Origin: Rathayibacter sp. VKM Ac-2856
GTDB lineage: Bacteria; Actinomycetota; Actinomycetes; Actinomycetales; Microbacteriaceae
DNA length: 64,000 nt
Direction of reading: 5' to 3'
Assembly: GCF_013205055.1 (NCBI RefSeq)
Contig: NZ_JABMLF010000002.1
Span: forward strand, 682,178 to 746,177
A program made the position numbers and the translations under genes. The stretch's first letter is position 1; each line of letters begins with the position of its first letter. The notes below the pieces were generated by a model, which ran no database searches, had not been told where the DNA came from, and saw nothing but the letters and a program-made list of their open reading frames with translations. Positions 1 to 8,992 of the stretch are shown here, in pieces.

Positions 1-2
1 TC

Positions 3-1853
3 AAGGCGTACCCCTCGGGCGGCGGCGACTACGAGGTCGCCCGCACCAACCTCGGCGAGACGGCGGGCCTCACGGTCGCCGCCGCGCTCCTCGTCGACTA
101 CGTGCTCACCGTCGCCGTCTCGGTCGCCTCGGGCGTCGACAACATCATCTCCGCGATCCCCGCCCTCGCTCCGCTGCGCGTCGAGCTGGCGATCCTCTTC
201 GTGATCCTCCTCGCCGCCGTCAACCTCCGCGGCGTCTCGGAGTCGAGCAGGGCGTTCGCCGTCCCCACCTACCTCTTCGTCGCGAGCGTCTTCGTGATGG
301 TCGTCGTCGGCCTCGGCCGCGCCGCGTTCGGCGACGCTCCGGTGGCGGAGTCGGCCGGCTACACCGTGGAGGGCGAGCAGCTCACCCAGGCCGCGATCGT
401 CCTGCTGCTGCTGCGCTCCTTCGCCAGCGGCTGCGCGGCCCTCACCGGCGTCGAGGCGATCTCGAACGGCGTGCCCGCGTTCCGCGCCCCGAAGGTCAAG
501 AACGCGCAGCGCACGCTCGTCGCGATGGGCACCATCGCGATCGTCCTCTTCGTCGGCCTGACCGCGCTCGCACTGCTCTCGAACGTGCACTACGCCGAGA
601 ACGCCTGCCACCTGATCGGCTTCACCGACTGCGCGACGACGCCGCAGCGCTCGGTGATCGCGCAGGTCGCCGCCGCCACCTTCGGCAACAACACGATCCT
701 CTTCTTCGTGATCCAGGCCGCCACCGCCGCGGTGCTCCTGCTCGCGGCCAACACCGCGTTCAACGGCTTCCCGCTGCTGGGCTCCGTGCTCGCCCGCGAC
801 GGCTACGCGCCCAAGTCGCTGAACACCCGCGGCGACCGCCTGATCTACTCCAACGGCGTCATCATCCTGGCGCTCGTCGCGGCGGTCATCCTGCTCGTCT
901 ACCAGGCCTCGCTGACCAGCCTGGTGCAGCTCTACATCATCGGTGTCTTCGTCTCCTTCACCCTCGGGCAGTCGGGCATGGTGAAGCACTGGATCCGGAT
1001 GATCAAGAACGGCGAGGGCTCGCGCACCGTGCGGACGAGCCTCGCGATCAACCTCTTCGGCGCCACGCTCACCTTCGCGGTGCTGGTCGTCGTCACGATC
1101 ACGAAGTTCACCCACGGCGCCTGGCTCGTCTACCTGGTGATGCCGATCCTGGGCGTGCTGATGGCGGGCGTCTACCGCTACTACCGCGACGTGGAGAAGG
1201 AGATCGAGGTCGACCCGACCACGACCTTCGGGGCCAACGGCGACCACGCGATCGTCCTGGTCGGCCGGATGAACAAGCCGACGCTCAAGGCGCTCGACTA
1301 CGCGATCGCCGCGCGGCACGAGTCGCTGGAGGCGGTGCACTCGTCGATCGACGACACGCAGACCGCGCAGCTCAAGACCGACTGGGAGCGGATGGACATC
1401 GAGGTCCCGCTGCGCTGCATCGCCTCGCCCTACCGCGACATCTCGTATCCGCTGATCAAGTACATCAAGGCGCACCGACTCGAGCACGGCTCCGAGATCA
1501 TCACCGTCTACATGCCGCAGTACATCGTCGGGCACTGGTGGGAGGGCTTCCTGCACAACCACAAGTCGCGGCGCATCCGGCAGAAGCTGCTGCTCGTGCA
1601 CGGCGTCACCGTCGCGCTGGTGCCGTGGCTGCTCGACTCGTCCGAGCTCATCTACGGCCGCCGCTCGCGGCCGATCCCCGGCCAGTCGCGCCGCGGCGAG
1701 CCGGTGCGCCCGGTCACCCGACGGCCCATCCCGCCCGCCTCCGTGCTCCCCAAGGGCGCGGCCGGCGAGGGCGCGCCCCGCAGCGGCTCGCGCACCGCCG
1801 CGGCGACCCGCCCCCGGAAGCCCTCCGGCAAGGGCGGCGGCAAGCGCCGCTAG
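3..1853 (+). CDS. APC-family amino acid permease, 5' truncated
   Basis: The reading frame is open from base 3, so the start lies left of the window. The first visible residues (AYPSGGGDYEVARTNLG) match the substrate-binding loop between the first helices of APC-superfamily amino acid/polyamine permeases. About ten further hydrophobic segments follow up to about base 1180. After them comes a soluble C-terminal domain of about 170 residues with a UspA-like look (HAIVLVGRMNKPTLKALDYA), typical of actinobacterial members, ending in a basic Pro/Arg/Lys-rich tail. It probably imports an amino acid across the cytoplasmic membrane; the substrate cannot be told. It is followed by repeats and a hairpin terminator. 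Confidence 0.85.
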   Translation, partial: KAYPSGGGDYEVARTNLGETAGLTVAAALLVDYVLTVAVSVASGVDNIISAIPALAPLRVELAILFVILLAAVNLRGVSESSRAFAVPTYLFVASVFVMVVVGLGRAAFGDAPVAESAGYTVEGEQLTQAAIVLLLLRSFASGCAALTGVEAISNGVPAFRAPKVKNAQRTLVAMGTIAIVLFVGLTALALLSNVHYAENACHLIGFTDCATTPQRSVIAQVAAATFGNNTILFFVIQAATAAVLLLAANTAFNGFPLLGSVLARDGYAPKSLNTRGDRLIYSNGVIILALVAAVILLVYQASLTSLVQLYIIGVFVSFTLGQSGMVKHWIRMIKNGEGSRTVRTSLAINLFGATLTFAVLVVVTITKFTHGAWLVYLVMPILGVLMAGVYRYYRDVEKEIEVDPTTTFGANGDHAIVLVGRMNKPTLKALDYAIAARHESLEAVHSSIDDTQTAQLKTDWERMDIEVPLRCIASPYRDISYPLIKYIKAHRLEHGSEIITVYMPQYIVGHWWEGFLHNHKSRRIRQKLLLVHGVTVALVPWLLDSSELIYGRRSRPIPGQSRRGEPVRPVTRRPIPPASVLPKGAAGEGAPRSGSRTAAATRPRKPSGKGGGKRR

Positions 1854-2211
1854 CCCCGCAGGGGGCCCGTCCATGCTGGTCGAGTAGCCCCGCAGGGGCG
1901 TATCGAGACCCACCCTCGTCGACACATGCGGCAGCAGACCGCCCTGTCTGCGACGGTGGATCTCGATACGCCCGCTGCGCGGGCTACTCGATCAGCATGG
2001 AGCGCGGACCACTCGAAGCCGCCCACGCTGGTCGGACAGCCCCCCGCTCATGCTGGTCGAGTAGCCCCGCAGGGGCGTATCGAGACCCACCCTCGTCGAC
2101 ACATGCGGCAGCCGGCCGCCGTGTCTGCGACGTGGATCTCGATACGCCCGCTGCGCGGGCTACTCGATCAGCAGGGGCGCGGACCACTCGATCAGCAGGG
2201 GCAGACAGGTA
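1854..2211. repeat. Two palindromic intergenic repeat elements (family 1)
   Basis: Two near-identical elements (1872-1999 and 2049-2174) each begin catgctggtcgagtagc and run into cgtatcgagaccc. After about 45 bases they end with the converging arm gatctcgatacgcccgctgc...ctactcgatcagcatg. The spacer between the arms is also conserved between copies (it contains cgtcgacacatgcggcag), so the whole 128-bp unit was duplicated. No gene is seen here. The same family recurs in at least five other gaps in the window. Confidence 0.85.
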
Positions 2212-2242
2212 GAGGGCCCGCGGCGATCCGCCACGGGCCCTC
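2212..2242. terminator. Hairpin terminator between convergent genes
   Basis: The perfect 9-bp arms gagggcccg and cgggccctc flank an inner cggcg/cgcc pairing and are followed on the plus strand by tcgatttcccctt. It lies between the plus-strand permease and the minus-strand DUF4184 gene, so it could serve both. Confidence 0.6.
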
Positions 2243-2331
2243 GATTTCCCCTTGTGCCTTCCCCCGAAGGCGGCCCGCCCCAACGGGCCGTCATCGACGC
2301 TATCGGCGGGCTATGGACCTGCGCATCCTCC

Positions 2332-3120
2332 TCACGACGGATCCGCATCCACCCCCTGGCGTGGTGCGACGCCGAGCACGAGGTGCCAGAGCACGGCCAC
2401 CGCGACGACGGCGGCGGTCGTCCAGGTGACGACGAGGACCGCCGCGTCGACCACGTAGGAGCGGTACGCCTCCTCGAACGGATCGATCCCCGAGCCCGAG
2501 AGCACGATGCCGGCCGGCAGGACCGCCGCCGCCAGCACGGCCGTCCACGCGGCGAGCCGCGCCGGGTCGCGGTGATCGGCGGCGACGGGACGCGGGCGGC
2601 GCGCGACGTACCAGACGAGAGCGCCGATCCCGAGACCGAGAAGACCGAGCACCCCGCTCGCGTACTGCGCCCACTTGTAGCCGGGGAACGGCCCGACCTC
2701 CTCGCGGAGGAACGGCAGCGCCGCGACGAACGGACCGCCGTCGTGGGTGAACGCGTCCCAGAGCACGTGCGTGGCCGAGCCGATCACGATCCCCGCGGCC
2801 GCCAGCAGGACGGCCCTCACCCAGGCGCGCGCCGTGCGCGGCGGCGCCGCGGGCCGACGCAGGCGCACCCGGACGATCCACGGCGCGAGATCGCGCCAGG
2901 CGGGCTGGAGCAGCACCAGCCAGAGGACGAGGCCGAGGGCACCGACGACCAGGTCGACCGTCACGATGCCCAGCATCGAGTGCGTCGCGTCGCGGGCCCA
3001 GCGCAGCGGCAGGTACAGGCCGATGTCCGGCGCCATCGCGCCGATCGCCACGGCCGCCGCCGGGATCCTGCTGTTCGTGAACGCCAGAGCGACGACGGCG
3101 TGGCTCGGCGTGAACGGCAT
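2332..3120 (-). CDS. DUF4184 family integral membrane protein
   Basis: This 262-residue protein opens MPFTPSHAVVALAF, the hallmark N-terminus of DUF4184. Conserved His and Asp residues follow (PDIGLYLPL, then ATHVLWDAFTHDGGPF), resembling the motif layout of membrane-bound metal-dependent hydrolases such as YdjM. Six or so hydrophobic segments follow. The start was set at MPFTPSH rather than at an upstream in-frame ATG because family members begin there. It ends convergently to the permease. No biochemical role is established for the family. Confidence 0.82.
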   Translation of the reverse strand: MPFTPSHAVVALAFTNSRIPAAAVAIGAMAPDIGLYLPLRWARDATHSMLGIVTVDLVVGALGLVLWLVLLQPAWRDLAPWIVRVRLRRPAAPPRTARAWVRAVLLAAAGIVIGSATHVLWDAFTHDGGPFVAALPFLREEVGPFPGYKWAQYASGVLGLLGLGIGALVWYVARRPRPVAADHRDPARLAAWTAVLAAAVLPAGIVLSGSGIDPFEEAYRSYVVDAAVLVVTWTTAAVVAVAVLWHLVLGVAPRQGVDADPS

Positions 3121-3265
3121 AGTGCACGGTATCCCGTGCACCGGGCGCCACGGCGGACGAGGTCGCAGGGCACCCACCCCCACCCGGGGAGCTCGGAGCG
3201 CCACGACCGTAGAATCGTCCGGACGTCCGGCCCTCCGGGCTGTGCGGCGACGGATCGGAGCGGGT

Positions 3266-4003
3266 GTGCGGAAGTCGTTCGCGATCCTCCGTCTCGCGCT
3301 CGCGGGACTCGGGGCCGTCGGACTCGTGGGCGACTTCTTCTACACCCTCGGCTTCCGACTGTTCCAGATCGACAACTTCTTCGCGTACTTCACCACGCAG
3401 TCGAACATGGCCGGCGTCGTCGTCCTGGGCCTGTCCGGGATCGTCGCCCTCGCCCGCGAGCGCGAGCCCCGCTGGCTCAGCACCGTGCGCGCCCTCGTGC
3501 TCACCTACATGGTCGTCTCGGGCATCGTCTTCGGGCTGATCGCCGTCGAGGCGAACAACCGCGGCGTCCGCGTCGACGTGCCGTGGTCGAGCGCGCTGCT
3601 GCACTTCGTCATCCCGACGCTCGCGCTCCTCGACTGGATCCTCGGACCCGGGCGCCGGCCCGTCGCCTGGCGCGGCACCCTCACCGTCCTCGGCTTCCCG
3701 ATCGTCTGGGGCGTGATCACGCTCGTCCGCGGCGCGCTGATCGGCTGGTACCCCTACTTCTTCCTCGACCCCGCCCAGGTCGACGGCCCGGTCGCCTTCG
3801 TCCTCTACGACGTGATCGTGCTCGCCCTCATCTCGGGCATCGCGGCCTTCGTCCTCGCGCTCAGCAGGGTCCGCCCGCTCGGCGCCGCGCGGGCGGACGA
3901 GTGGCGGGGCCGGCTCGCCCGGCTGCGGGAGCGGCTCAGCCGGTCGCGACCGCGAACGGCGTCAGCGCCGACTGCGCGACCACGAGCAGCTCGTCGTCGC
4001 TGA
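3266..4003 (+). CDS. Pr6Pr family membrane protein
   Basis: A 245-residue membrane protein with six hydrophobic segments. FAYFTTQSNMAGVVV in the second segment and GWYPYFFLDPAQ near the fifth are typical of the bacterial Pr6Pr (FAR-17a/AIG1-like) family, whose function is unknown. The start is GTG at 3266, preceded by a cggag site. The last about 40 residues are very Arg/Ala-rich, and the 3' end overlaps the convergent amine oxidase gene by 68 bases. The overlapping tail may be a recent extension after loss of an earlier stop. Confidence 0.75.
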   Translation: MRKSFAILRLALAGLGAVGLVGDFFYTLGFRLFQIDNFFAYFTTQSNMAGVVVLGLSGIVALAREREPRWLSTVRALVLTYMVVSGIVFGLIAVEANNRGVRVDVPWSSALLHFVIPTLALLDWILGPGRRPVAWRGTLTVLGFPIVWGVITLVRGALIGWYPYFFLDPAQVDGPVAFVLYDVIVLALISGIAAFVLALSRVRPLGAARADEWRGRLARLRERLSRSRPRTASAPTARPRAARRR

Positions 4004-5405
4004 GCGACTGCAGCGACAGCGCCTGATCGGCGCCGACGAGGCCGACGAGCACCGGCTCGCCGGTCGCCGGCTCGAGGTTCAGCCACTCGGTGATGCCCGC
4101 CGCGGAGCCCACCAGCGACCAGCGCGCGGGCAGCTCCGCATCGGTGTCCCAGAACGGCTCGTCGAAGCGGAGCCAGAGCGTGTCGACCACGCCGGAGCCG
4201 AGCGATGCGATCGCCGTGCGGTGCGCGAACGGCAGCGGCGGATCGAACGCGATCGCCTCGCTCTGCAGCACGCCGATCGGCACGGTGACCAGCACGCGGT
4301 CGGCGGTGAAGGACTCCCCCGTGCCCAGCCGGATGCTCGCGCCCGTCTCGGTGTAGCCGATGCCGCTGACGGCCGCACGCAGCGACACCTCGACGTCGGT
4401 CAGGAGGGTCTCGACGAGGGGCGCCAGGCCGTCGGTGAGGACCGCCGAGGCCTCCTCGGACGCGTCGGCGACGTCCTCCGCGGTGCCGGCGGCCGAGGCG
4501 TCGCCCAGCCCGTACCAGGCCGAGAGCTCGGCGGGTGCGGCGCCCGTGCGCAGCGCCGGGCCGCCCGCGAGGAACGCGGCGAGGCGCGCGGCGTCGCCGT
4601 CCCCGCTGCCGGGCTCGACGGCGGCCGGGTCCGGGGCGCCCGCGCCGGCGAGGGCGTCCGCGAGCGCGAGGTCGGTCGGCTGCTCCGCCGCCCACTCGAG
4701 GGCGCGGGTGAGGGCGTTCGCCGCGGTGTCGCCGACATCCGGCTGCTCGCCGTCGTCGGTGCTCGAGCGCACGGTCGCGAGGTCGACGGCGGAGGTGGTG
4801 ATCCCGGCGTCGAGGACGCTCTCCCGGAGGGCCGGGCCGGCCCCCACGAGCGCCCAGGCGCCGCTGTCGACGGCGATCGGCCAGCCGTCGGGCGTGCTGG
4901 TGGCGATGCGGCCGCCGACGCGGTCGCGCGCCTCGACGAGCGCGACGTCGTAGCCGGCGTCGAGGAGGCGGCGGGCGGCGACGGCGCCCGCGAGGCCCGC
5001 GCCGATGATCGCGATGCGCTCGCCCTCCTCGGCGATCGCGGCGATCTCGGCGGCCGCGCGGACCCCCGAGTTCCAGGCGCCCTGCAGCGTGCCCGGGGAG
5101 TCGGAGTCGGTGGCCTCGCCCGCGAAGAACAGGCGGTCGAGCACGGTCCCGGCCAGGTCCTCGCGGTGCTCCGGGGTCGCCCCGACCGCGAGGTAGGAGA
5201 CGGCGCCGAGCGCGTACGGGTCCTGGCCCCAGTCCGAGCGGACGAAGGCGGCGGGCGTCGGCACCGCGGTGGTGCTGGGCGTGGGCACCGGGGCCTCGGT
5301 GACGGAGCGCGTGGGCGTCGGCCGCGGCGGGGTGCAGGCCGCGAGGGCCAGGAGACCGGCGCCCGAGGCGGCTCCCGAGAGGAAGAGGCGGCGTCCGATC
5401 GTCAT
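3936..5405 (-). CDS. Circularly permuted flavin-containing amine oxidase lipoprotein
   Basis: Exported FAD-dependent oxidase related to monoamine/polyamine oxidases. From the ATG at 5405 (MTIGRRLFLSG) it has a twin-Arg-like signal and a lipobox LAAC (Cys24), then a Pro/Thr linker. Next comes a segment that normally closes this family: RSDWGQDPYALG (about 56-67), FFAGEAT (93-99) and PGTLQG. Only after it comes the Rossmann dinucleotide motif IIGAGLAG (133-140) and VEARDRVGGRI (about 157-167), which normally open the family. The protein ends at the point where the missing segment would usually continue. The order is therefore permuted. A second in-frame ATG 9 bases upstream (5414) is possible, but the spacing of AGGA favours 5405. 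The substrate is unknown. Confidence 0.85.
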   Translation of the reverse strand: MTIGRRLFLSGAASGAGLLALAACTPPRPTPTRSVTEAPVPTPSTTAVPTPAAFVRSDWGQDPYALGAVSYLAVGATPEHREDLAGTVLDRLFFAGEATDSDSPGTLQGAWNSGVRAAAEIAAIAEEGERIAIIGAGLAGAVAARRLLDAGYDVALVEARDRVGGRIATSTPDGWPIAVDSGAWALVGAGPALRESVLDAGITTSAVDLATVRSSTDDGEQPDVGDTAANALTRALEWAAEQPTDLALADALAGAGAPDPAAVEPGSGDGDAARLAAFLAGGPALRTGAAPAELSAWYGLGDASAAGTAEDVADASEEASAVLTDGLAPLVETLLTDVEVSLRAAVSGIGYTETGASIRLGTGESFTADRVLVTVPIGVLQSEAIAFDPPLPFAHRTAIASLGSGVVDTLWLRFDEPFWDTDAELPARWSLVGSAAGITEWLNLEPATGEPVLVGLVGADQALSLQSLSDDELLVVAQSALTPFAVATG

Positions 5406-5494
5406 CCCCGTCATCCTACGTTCTCGCCGCCCCGCGGGGGCCGCGGACCCCTCGCGTCCGGCGGACGCCCGACCCCGAGTGGTAGACCTGTCCC

Positions 5495-5776
5495 ATGAGC
5501 AACGACATCCGCGAACTCTCCGAGGGCGAGAGCTACCTCGCCTTCTTCCAGGGCGGGCCGTTCGACGGCCAGACCGAGACCCGTGTCAGCACCGAGGGCG
5601 GCTACGAGAAGTCGGTCGACGTCTACGCCGCCGTCGACGGCCAGGAGACGCACCTCGTCTACACGTCCGTCTCGGCCAAGGAGGTCGGCGAGTCGGTCCA
5701 CGTGACCTACGCGCTCGACGCGCCCGACTCCGACCCCGTCGAGGACCCGGAGGACCGCGGCGGCGGATTCCAGTAG
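5495..5776 (+). CDS. Conserved hypothetical protein, 93 aa
   Basis: A small soluble acidic protein (MSNDIRELSEGESYLAFF...) with a FQGGPFDGQTETR motif and an alternating beta-strand pattern, ending EDPEDRGGGFQ. I recognise this type as a small conserved protein of Microbacteriaceae without assigned function. There is no signal peptide or membrane segment. It is divergent from the amine oxidase gene and is followed at once by a strong hairpin. Confidence 0.65.
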   Translation: MSNDIRELSEGESYLAFFQGGPFDGQTETRVSTEGGYEKSVDVYAAVDGQETHLVYTSVSAKEVGESVHVTYALDAPDSDPVEDPEDRGGGFQ

Positions 5777-5793
5777 ACCGCAGCAGCACCTCC

Positions 5794-5842
5794 CGACGAC
5801 GCCGCTCCGATCGCCCTCCGCGCGATCGGGGCGGCGTCGTCG
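5794..5842 (+). terminator. Long hairpin terminator
   Basis: A 21-bp stem (cgacgacgccgctccgatcg and its complement, one G-T pair) closes a 7-base loop 17 bases after the stop of the 93-residue gene. There is no T-run, as is common in high-GC actinobacteria. Confidence 0.7.
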
Positions 5843-5971
5843 TGTGCGGCGGTGTCGTCTGCGGCGGGCCGCTCCGTGACGAATCATGACGTCGCCCGGG
5901 TCCGCTCCGATCCCGCGACCCTACGATCGCGCCGGAGCGTCCGACCGCCGGTCGCCCGAACGGAGACGACG

Positions 5972-6637
5972 ATGCCCACCGAGCAGACCACCTCGACGAT
6001 CGGCGCGCAGACCGCCGACTTCACCACCGGCTTCAACGACACCATCGGCGACGAGCTCGCCGCCGTCTTCGCGGGCGAGCAGTCCGACCTCGTCGAGAAC
6101 GGCGTCCCCGTCGGCGCCGTCGCGGTCGGCGACCGGCTGCCGAGCGCGAGCGTCCTCACCGAGGCCGGCGAGACCGTCGCGCTCTCCTCCGTCCTCGGCG
6201 ACGGCCCGGCCGTGCTCGTCTTCTACCGCGGCGCCTGGTGCCCGTACTGCAACATCACGCTGCGCCACTACGACGCGACCCTCGCGCCCGAGCTCGCGAG
6301 CCGCGGCGTCGCCTTCGTCGCGGTGAGCCCGGAGACGCCCGACGCCTCCCGCACGCTGGGCGGCGAGCTCGGCTTCACCGTCGTCTCGGACCCGGCCAAC
6401 GCACTCGCCGCCGAGCTCGGCATCGTCACCGCGCCGAGCGACGCCGCGATCGAGGCGCACACCGCGCTCGGCTTCGCGGTGAAGGACTCGAACGCCGACG
6501 ACACCCCGGCGATCCCGTTCCCGACCGTCCTGGTGCTCGACGCCGAGGGCGTGGTCCGCTTCGCCGACGTGCACGTGGACTACACGACGCGCACCGAGAC
6601 CGAGGAGATCCTCGCGGCGGTCGACGCGCTGTCCTGA
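5972..6637 (+). CDS. Peroxiredoxin-like AhpC/TSA protein
   Basis: This 221-residue protein has a thioredoxin fold with FYRGAWCPYC (Cys90 and Cys93), the motif of the peroxiredoxin-like AhpC/TSA subgroup. A long helical N-terminal region (residues 1-50) precedes the fold, and PTVLVLDAEGVVRF sits near the C-terminus. It likely reduces peroxides in the cytoplasm with thiols. The start ATG at 5972 has cggagacgacg just upstream. The gene stands alone and is followed by a 9-bp hairpin. Confidence 0.83.
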   Translation: MPTEQTTSTIGAQTADFTTGFNDTIGDELAAVFAGEQSDLVENGVPVGAVAVGDRLPSASVLTEAGETVALSSVLGDGPAVLVFYRGAWCPYCNITLRHYDATLAPELASRGVAFVAVSPETPDASRTLGGELGFTVVSDPANALAAELGIVTAPSDAAIEAHTALGFAVKDSNADDTPAIPFPTVLVLDAEGVVRFADVHVDYTTRTETEEILAAVDALS

Positions 6638-6679
6638 GCTCTCGGCCGGCCGGGCCCGTCGGGAAGGGCTACGCCCGAT

Positions 6680-6706
6680 GGGAGGGGCTGTCAAGGGGCC
6701 CCTCCC
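6680..6706 (+). terminator. Hairpin terminator after the peroxiredoxin gene
   Basis: Perfect 9-bp arms gggaggggc and gcccctccc enclose a 9-base loop, 42 bases past the peroxiredoxin stop and before the next gene. Confidence 0.55.
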
Positions 6707-6791
6707 CTCACGGCGTCCTCTCCATCCGCGTGGCGAGACTCCTCCGAACACACCATGACGCCGATCCGCGGCGCCGGAAGGAGCACGACTC

Positions 6792-7628
6792 ATGGCAGAG
6801 ATCACCGCCCACCACGGCCTCTTCAAGGACACCGACCTCCACGTCGACGACACCGGCGGCTCGGGTCGCCCCGTCGTCCTGATCCACGGCTGGCCCCTCT
6901 CGGGCGAGTCCTGGAGCGAGCAGGTCCCCGCGTTCGCGGCGGCCGGCTTCCGCGTCATCACCTACGACCGCCGCGGCTTCGGCCGCAGCGACAAGCCGCT
7001 CACCGGCTACACCTACGACACCCTCACCGAGGACCTGCACACGCTGCTCACCGAGCTCGACCTGCAGGACGTCACGCTCGTCGGCTTCTCGATGGGCGGC
7101 GGCGAGGTCGCGCGCTACTTCTCGAAGTACGGCGCCGAGCGCCTGCACAGCGTCGTCTTCGCGTCGGCGGTGCCGCCGTACCTGATGAAGACCGACGACA
7201 ACCCGGACGGACCGCTGGAGAAGTCGGCCGCCGCCGAGATGACCGCCGGCCTGACCAAGGACGAGGACTCGTTCTACGAGCAGTTCACCACCGAGTTCTT
7301 CTCGGTGAACGGCGAGCTCAAGGTGACGGAGGCGCAGCGCCAGGACGCGCTCGCCCTCGCGAAGCAGTCGTCCAAGCACGCGGCGCTCGCCTGCATGGCC
7401 GCCTTCGCCGGCACCGACTTCCGCGAGGACCTGCCGAAGGTCTCCGTGCCGACGCTGGTCATCCACGGCGACGGCGACGGCACCGTGCCGTTCGAGGGCT
7501 CCGGCGCGCGCACGCACGCCGCGATCCCCGGCTCCGAGCTCCACATCGTCGCGGGCGCCCCGCACGGCGTGAACGTCAGCCACGCCGACGAGTGGAACCG
7601 CGTCGTCCTCGACTTCCTGCAGAAGTAG
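6792..7628 (+). CDS. Alpha/beta hydrolase, non-heme chloroperoxidase type
   Basis: A 278-residue alpha/beta hydrolase. It has the oxyanion motif HGWPLSGESW (about 32-41), the nucleophile elbow GFSMGGGE (Ser100), an Asp in HGDGDGTVP (Asp229 or Asp227) and the catalytic His in GAPHG (His258). The spacing and the YDRRGFGRSDKP motif are those of the cofactor-free haloperoxidase/esterase group, so annotation as 'chloroperoxidase' says little about the natural substrate. The start ATG has ggaaggag upstream. Family 1 repeats follow directly. Confidence 0.85.
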   Translation: MAEITAHHGLFKDTDLHVDDTGGSGRPVVLIHGWPLSGESWSEQVPAFAAAGFRVITYDRRGFGRSDKPLTGYTYDTLTEDLHTLLTELDLQDVTLVGFSMGGGEVARYFSKYGAERLHSVVFASAVPPYLMKTDDNPDGPLEKSAAAEMTAGLTKDEDSFYEQFTTEFFSVNGELKVTEAQRQDALALAKQSSKHAALACMAAFAGTDFREDLPKVSVPTLVIHGDGDGTVPFEGSGARTHAAIPGSELHIVAGAPHGVNVSHADEWNRVVLDFLQK

Positions 7629-8071
7629 CGAGGGCCGAGGCCCGTTCATGCTGGTCGAGTAGCCGCGGCACGCGGCGTATCGAGACCCACCCCCGCTCGC
7701 ACTCCCGGCGACGGCGGATCTCGATACGCGCGCTGCGCGCGCTACTCGATCAGCATGGAGGGGCCGCCGCACAGCGAGACCGACCGCGTGTGGCGAGATG
7801 CATGCCGGTCGAGTAGCCGCGGCACGCGGCGTATCGAGACCCACCGGCACAGCGCGCCCAGCGCGACCGCTCCACGCGACAGCCACGAATCCATGCTGGT
7901 CGAGTAGCCGCGGCACGCGGCGTATCGAGACCCGGAAGCACAGCCCGCGCAGCGCGACCGCCCCACGCGACAGGCACGAACCCATGCTGGTCGAGTAGCC
8001 GCGGCACGCGGCGTATCGAGACCCGGAAGCACAGCGCGCCCAGCGCACCGCCCCCGCGCCCCGCCGCCGCC
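7629..8071. repeat. Family 1 palindromic repeats, partly tandem
   Basis: A complete two-arm element occupies 7647-7757. It is followed by three left-arm units starting at 7801, 7892 and 7983. Each has catgc(t/c)ggtcgagtagcc, then gcggcacgcggcgtatcgag, then about 45 bases of GC-rich spacer, so they form a tandem with a 91-bp period. The variable stem tip here is gcggcacgcggc rather than the ccccgcagggg seen at 1.9 kb. No gene is seen; the units run up to the stop of the transporter gene. Confidence 0.85.
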
Positions 8072-8992
8072 TCAGCCCTTCTCCGCACCCTCCGTCGTGT
8101 TCATGATCCGGCGCTGGAAGACGAAGAACAGCACCGCGACCGGGATCGACATCAGCACCGCCGCCGCCAGCTGCAGCGGGTACTGGTTGCCCGTGCCCAG
8201 CTGCCCCGAGACCAGCGAGGCGACACCCGTGGTCAGCGTGTTCAGCTCCGGCGACTGCCGCGAGACGACGAAGTGCGAGAACTCGTTCCACGAGCCCTGG
8301 AACGACAGGATGAACAGCGTCACGATCGCCGGTCGCGCCATCGGCACCACGACGGAGCGGAACGTCCGGAACACCCCGGCCCCGTCGATCCGCGCGGCCT
8401 CCTCGATCGACGCCGGGATCGAGTCGAAGAACTGCTTCATGATGAAGATGCCCGCCGCGTCGACGATCAGCGGCACGATCATCCCCGCGTAGCTGTCGTA
8501 GAGGCCGAGCTGCTTGAGGATGAGGAACCGCGGGATCAGCAGCACCACGGCCGGCACGCTCATCACGCCGATGAACAGCGCGAAGAGCAGCCCGCGGCCG
8601 CGGAAGCGCAGCCGTGAGAGCGCGTAGCCCGCGAGCGAGTCGAAGAACACCCGCCCGACCGCGACGAAGAGCGTGACGATCACCGAGTTCAGCGTCCACA
8701 GCGGCAGCGGCACATCGGTGAACAGCCGCTCGTAGGAGGCGAACGACCAGGTCGCGGGCAGCAGCGACAGCGGGTTCGAGGTGGCATCGGCGTCGGTCTT
8801 GAACGACGACGCGACCGAGATGAGGAACGGGTAGATGTAGACCAGCGCGAGGCCGATCAGCAGCAGGTAGCCGCCGATCAGCGAGGCCCGGCCCCGCGCC
8901 CCGAGCTGCACGCGCCGACGCGGCAGCGGTGCCTGCGGTGGCGGCGGCGGCTCGGCCTCGGTGCGCGGCTCGGAGTCGACCAGGGTGCTCAT
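8072..8992 (-). CDS. Carbohydrate ABC transporter permease (MalG type)
   Basis: Inner-membrane subunit of a CUT1-type sugar importer, 306 residues. A Pro-rich cytoplasmic N-terminus is followed by six hydrophobic segments. The EAA loop, which docks on the ATPase, reads EEAARIDGAGVFRTFRSVVVP. The start ATG at 8992 overlaps the stop of the partner permease by 4 bases (ATGA), showing translational coupling. No ATP-binding subunit is encoded here; CUT1 systems often share one such as MsmK/UgpC. The sugar is unknown. Confidence 0.9.
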   Translation of the reverse strand: MSTLVDSEPRTEAEPPPPPQAPLPRRRVQLGARGRASLIGGYLLLIGLALVYIYPFLISVASSFKTDADATSNPLSLLPATWSFASYERLFTDVPLPLWTLNSVIVTLFVAVGRVFFDSLAGYALSRLRFRGRGLLFALFIGVMSVPAVVLLIPRFLILKQLGLYDSYAGMIVPLIVDAAGIFIMKQFFDSIPASIEEAARIDGAGVFRTFRSVVVPMARPAIVTLFILSFQGSWNEFSHFVVSRQSPELNTLTTGVASLVSGQLGTGNQYPLQLAAAVLMSIPVAVLFFVFQRRIMNTTEGAEKG

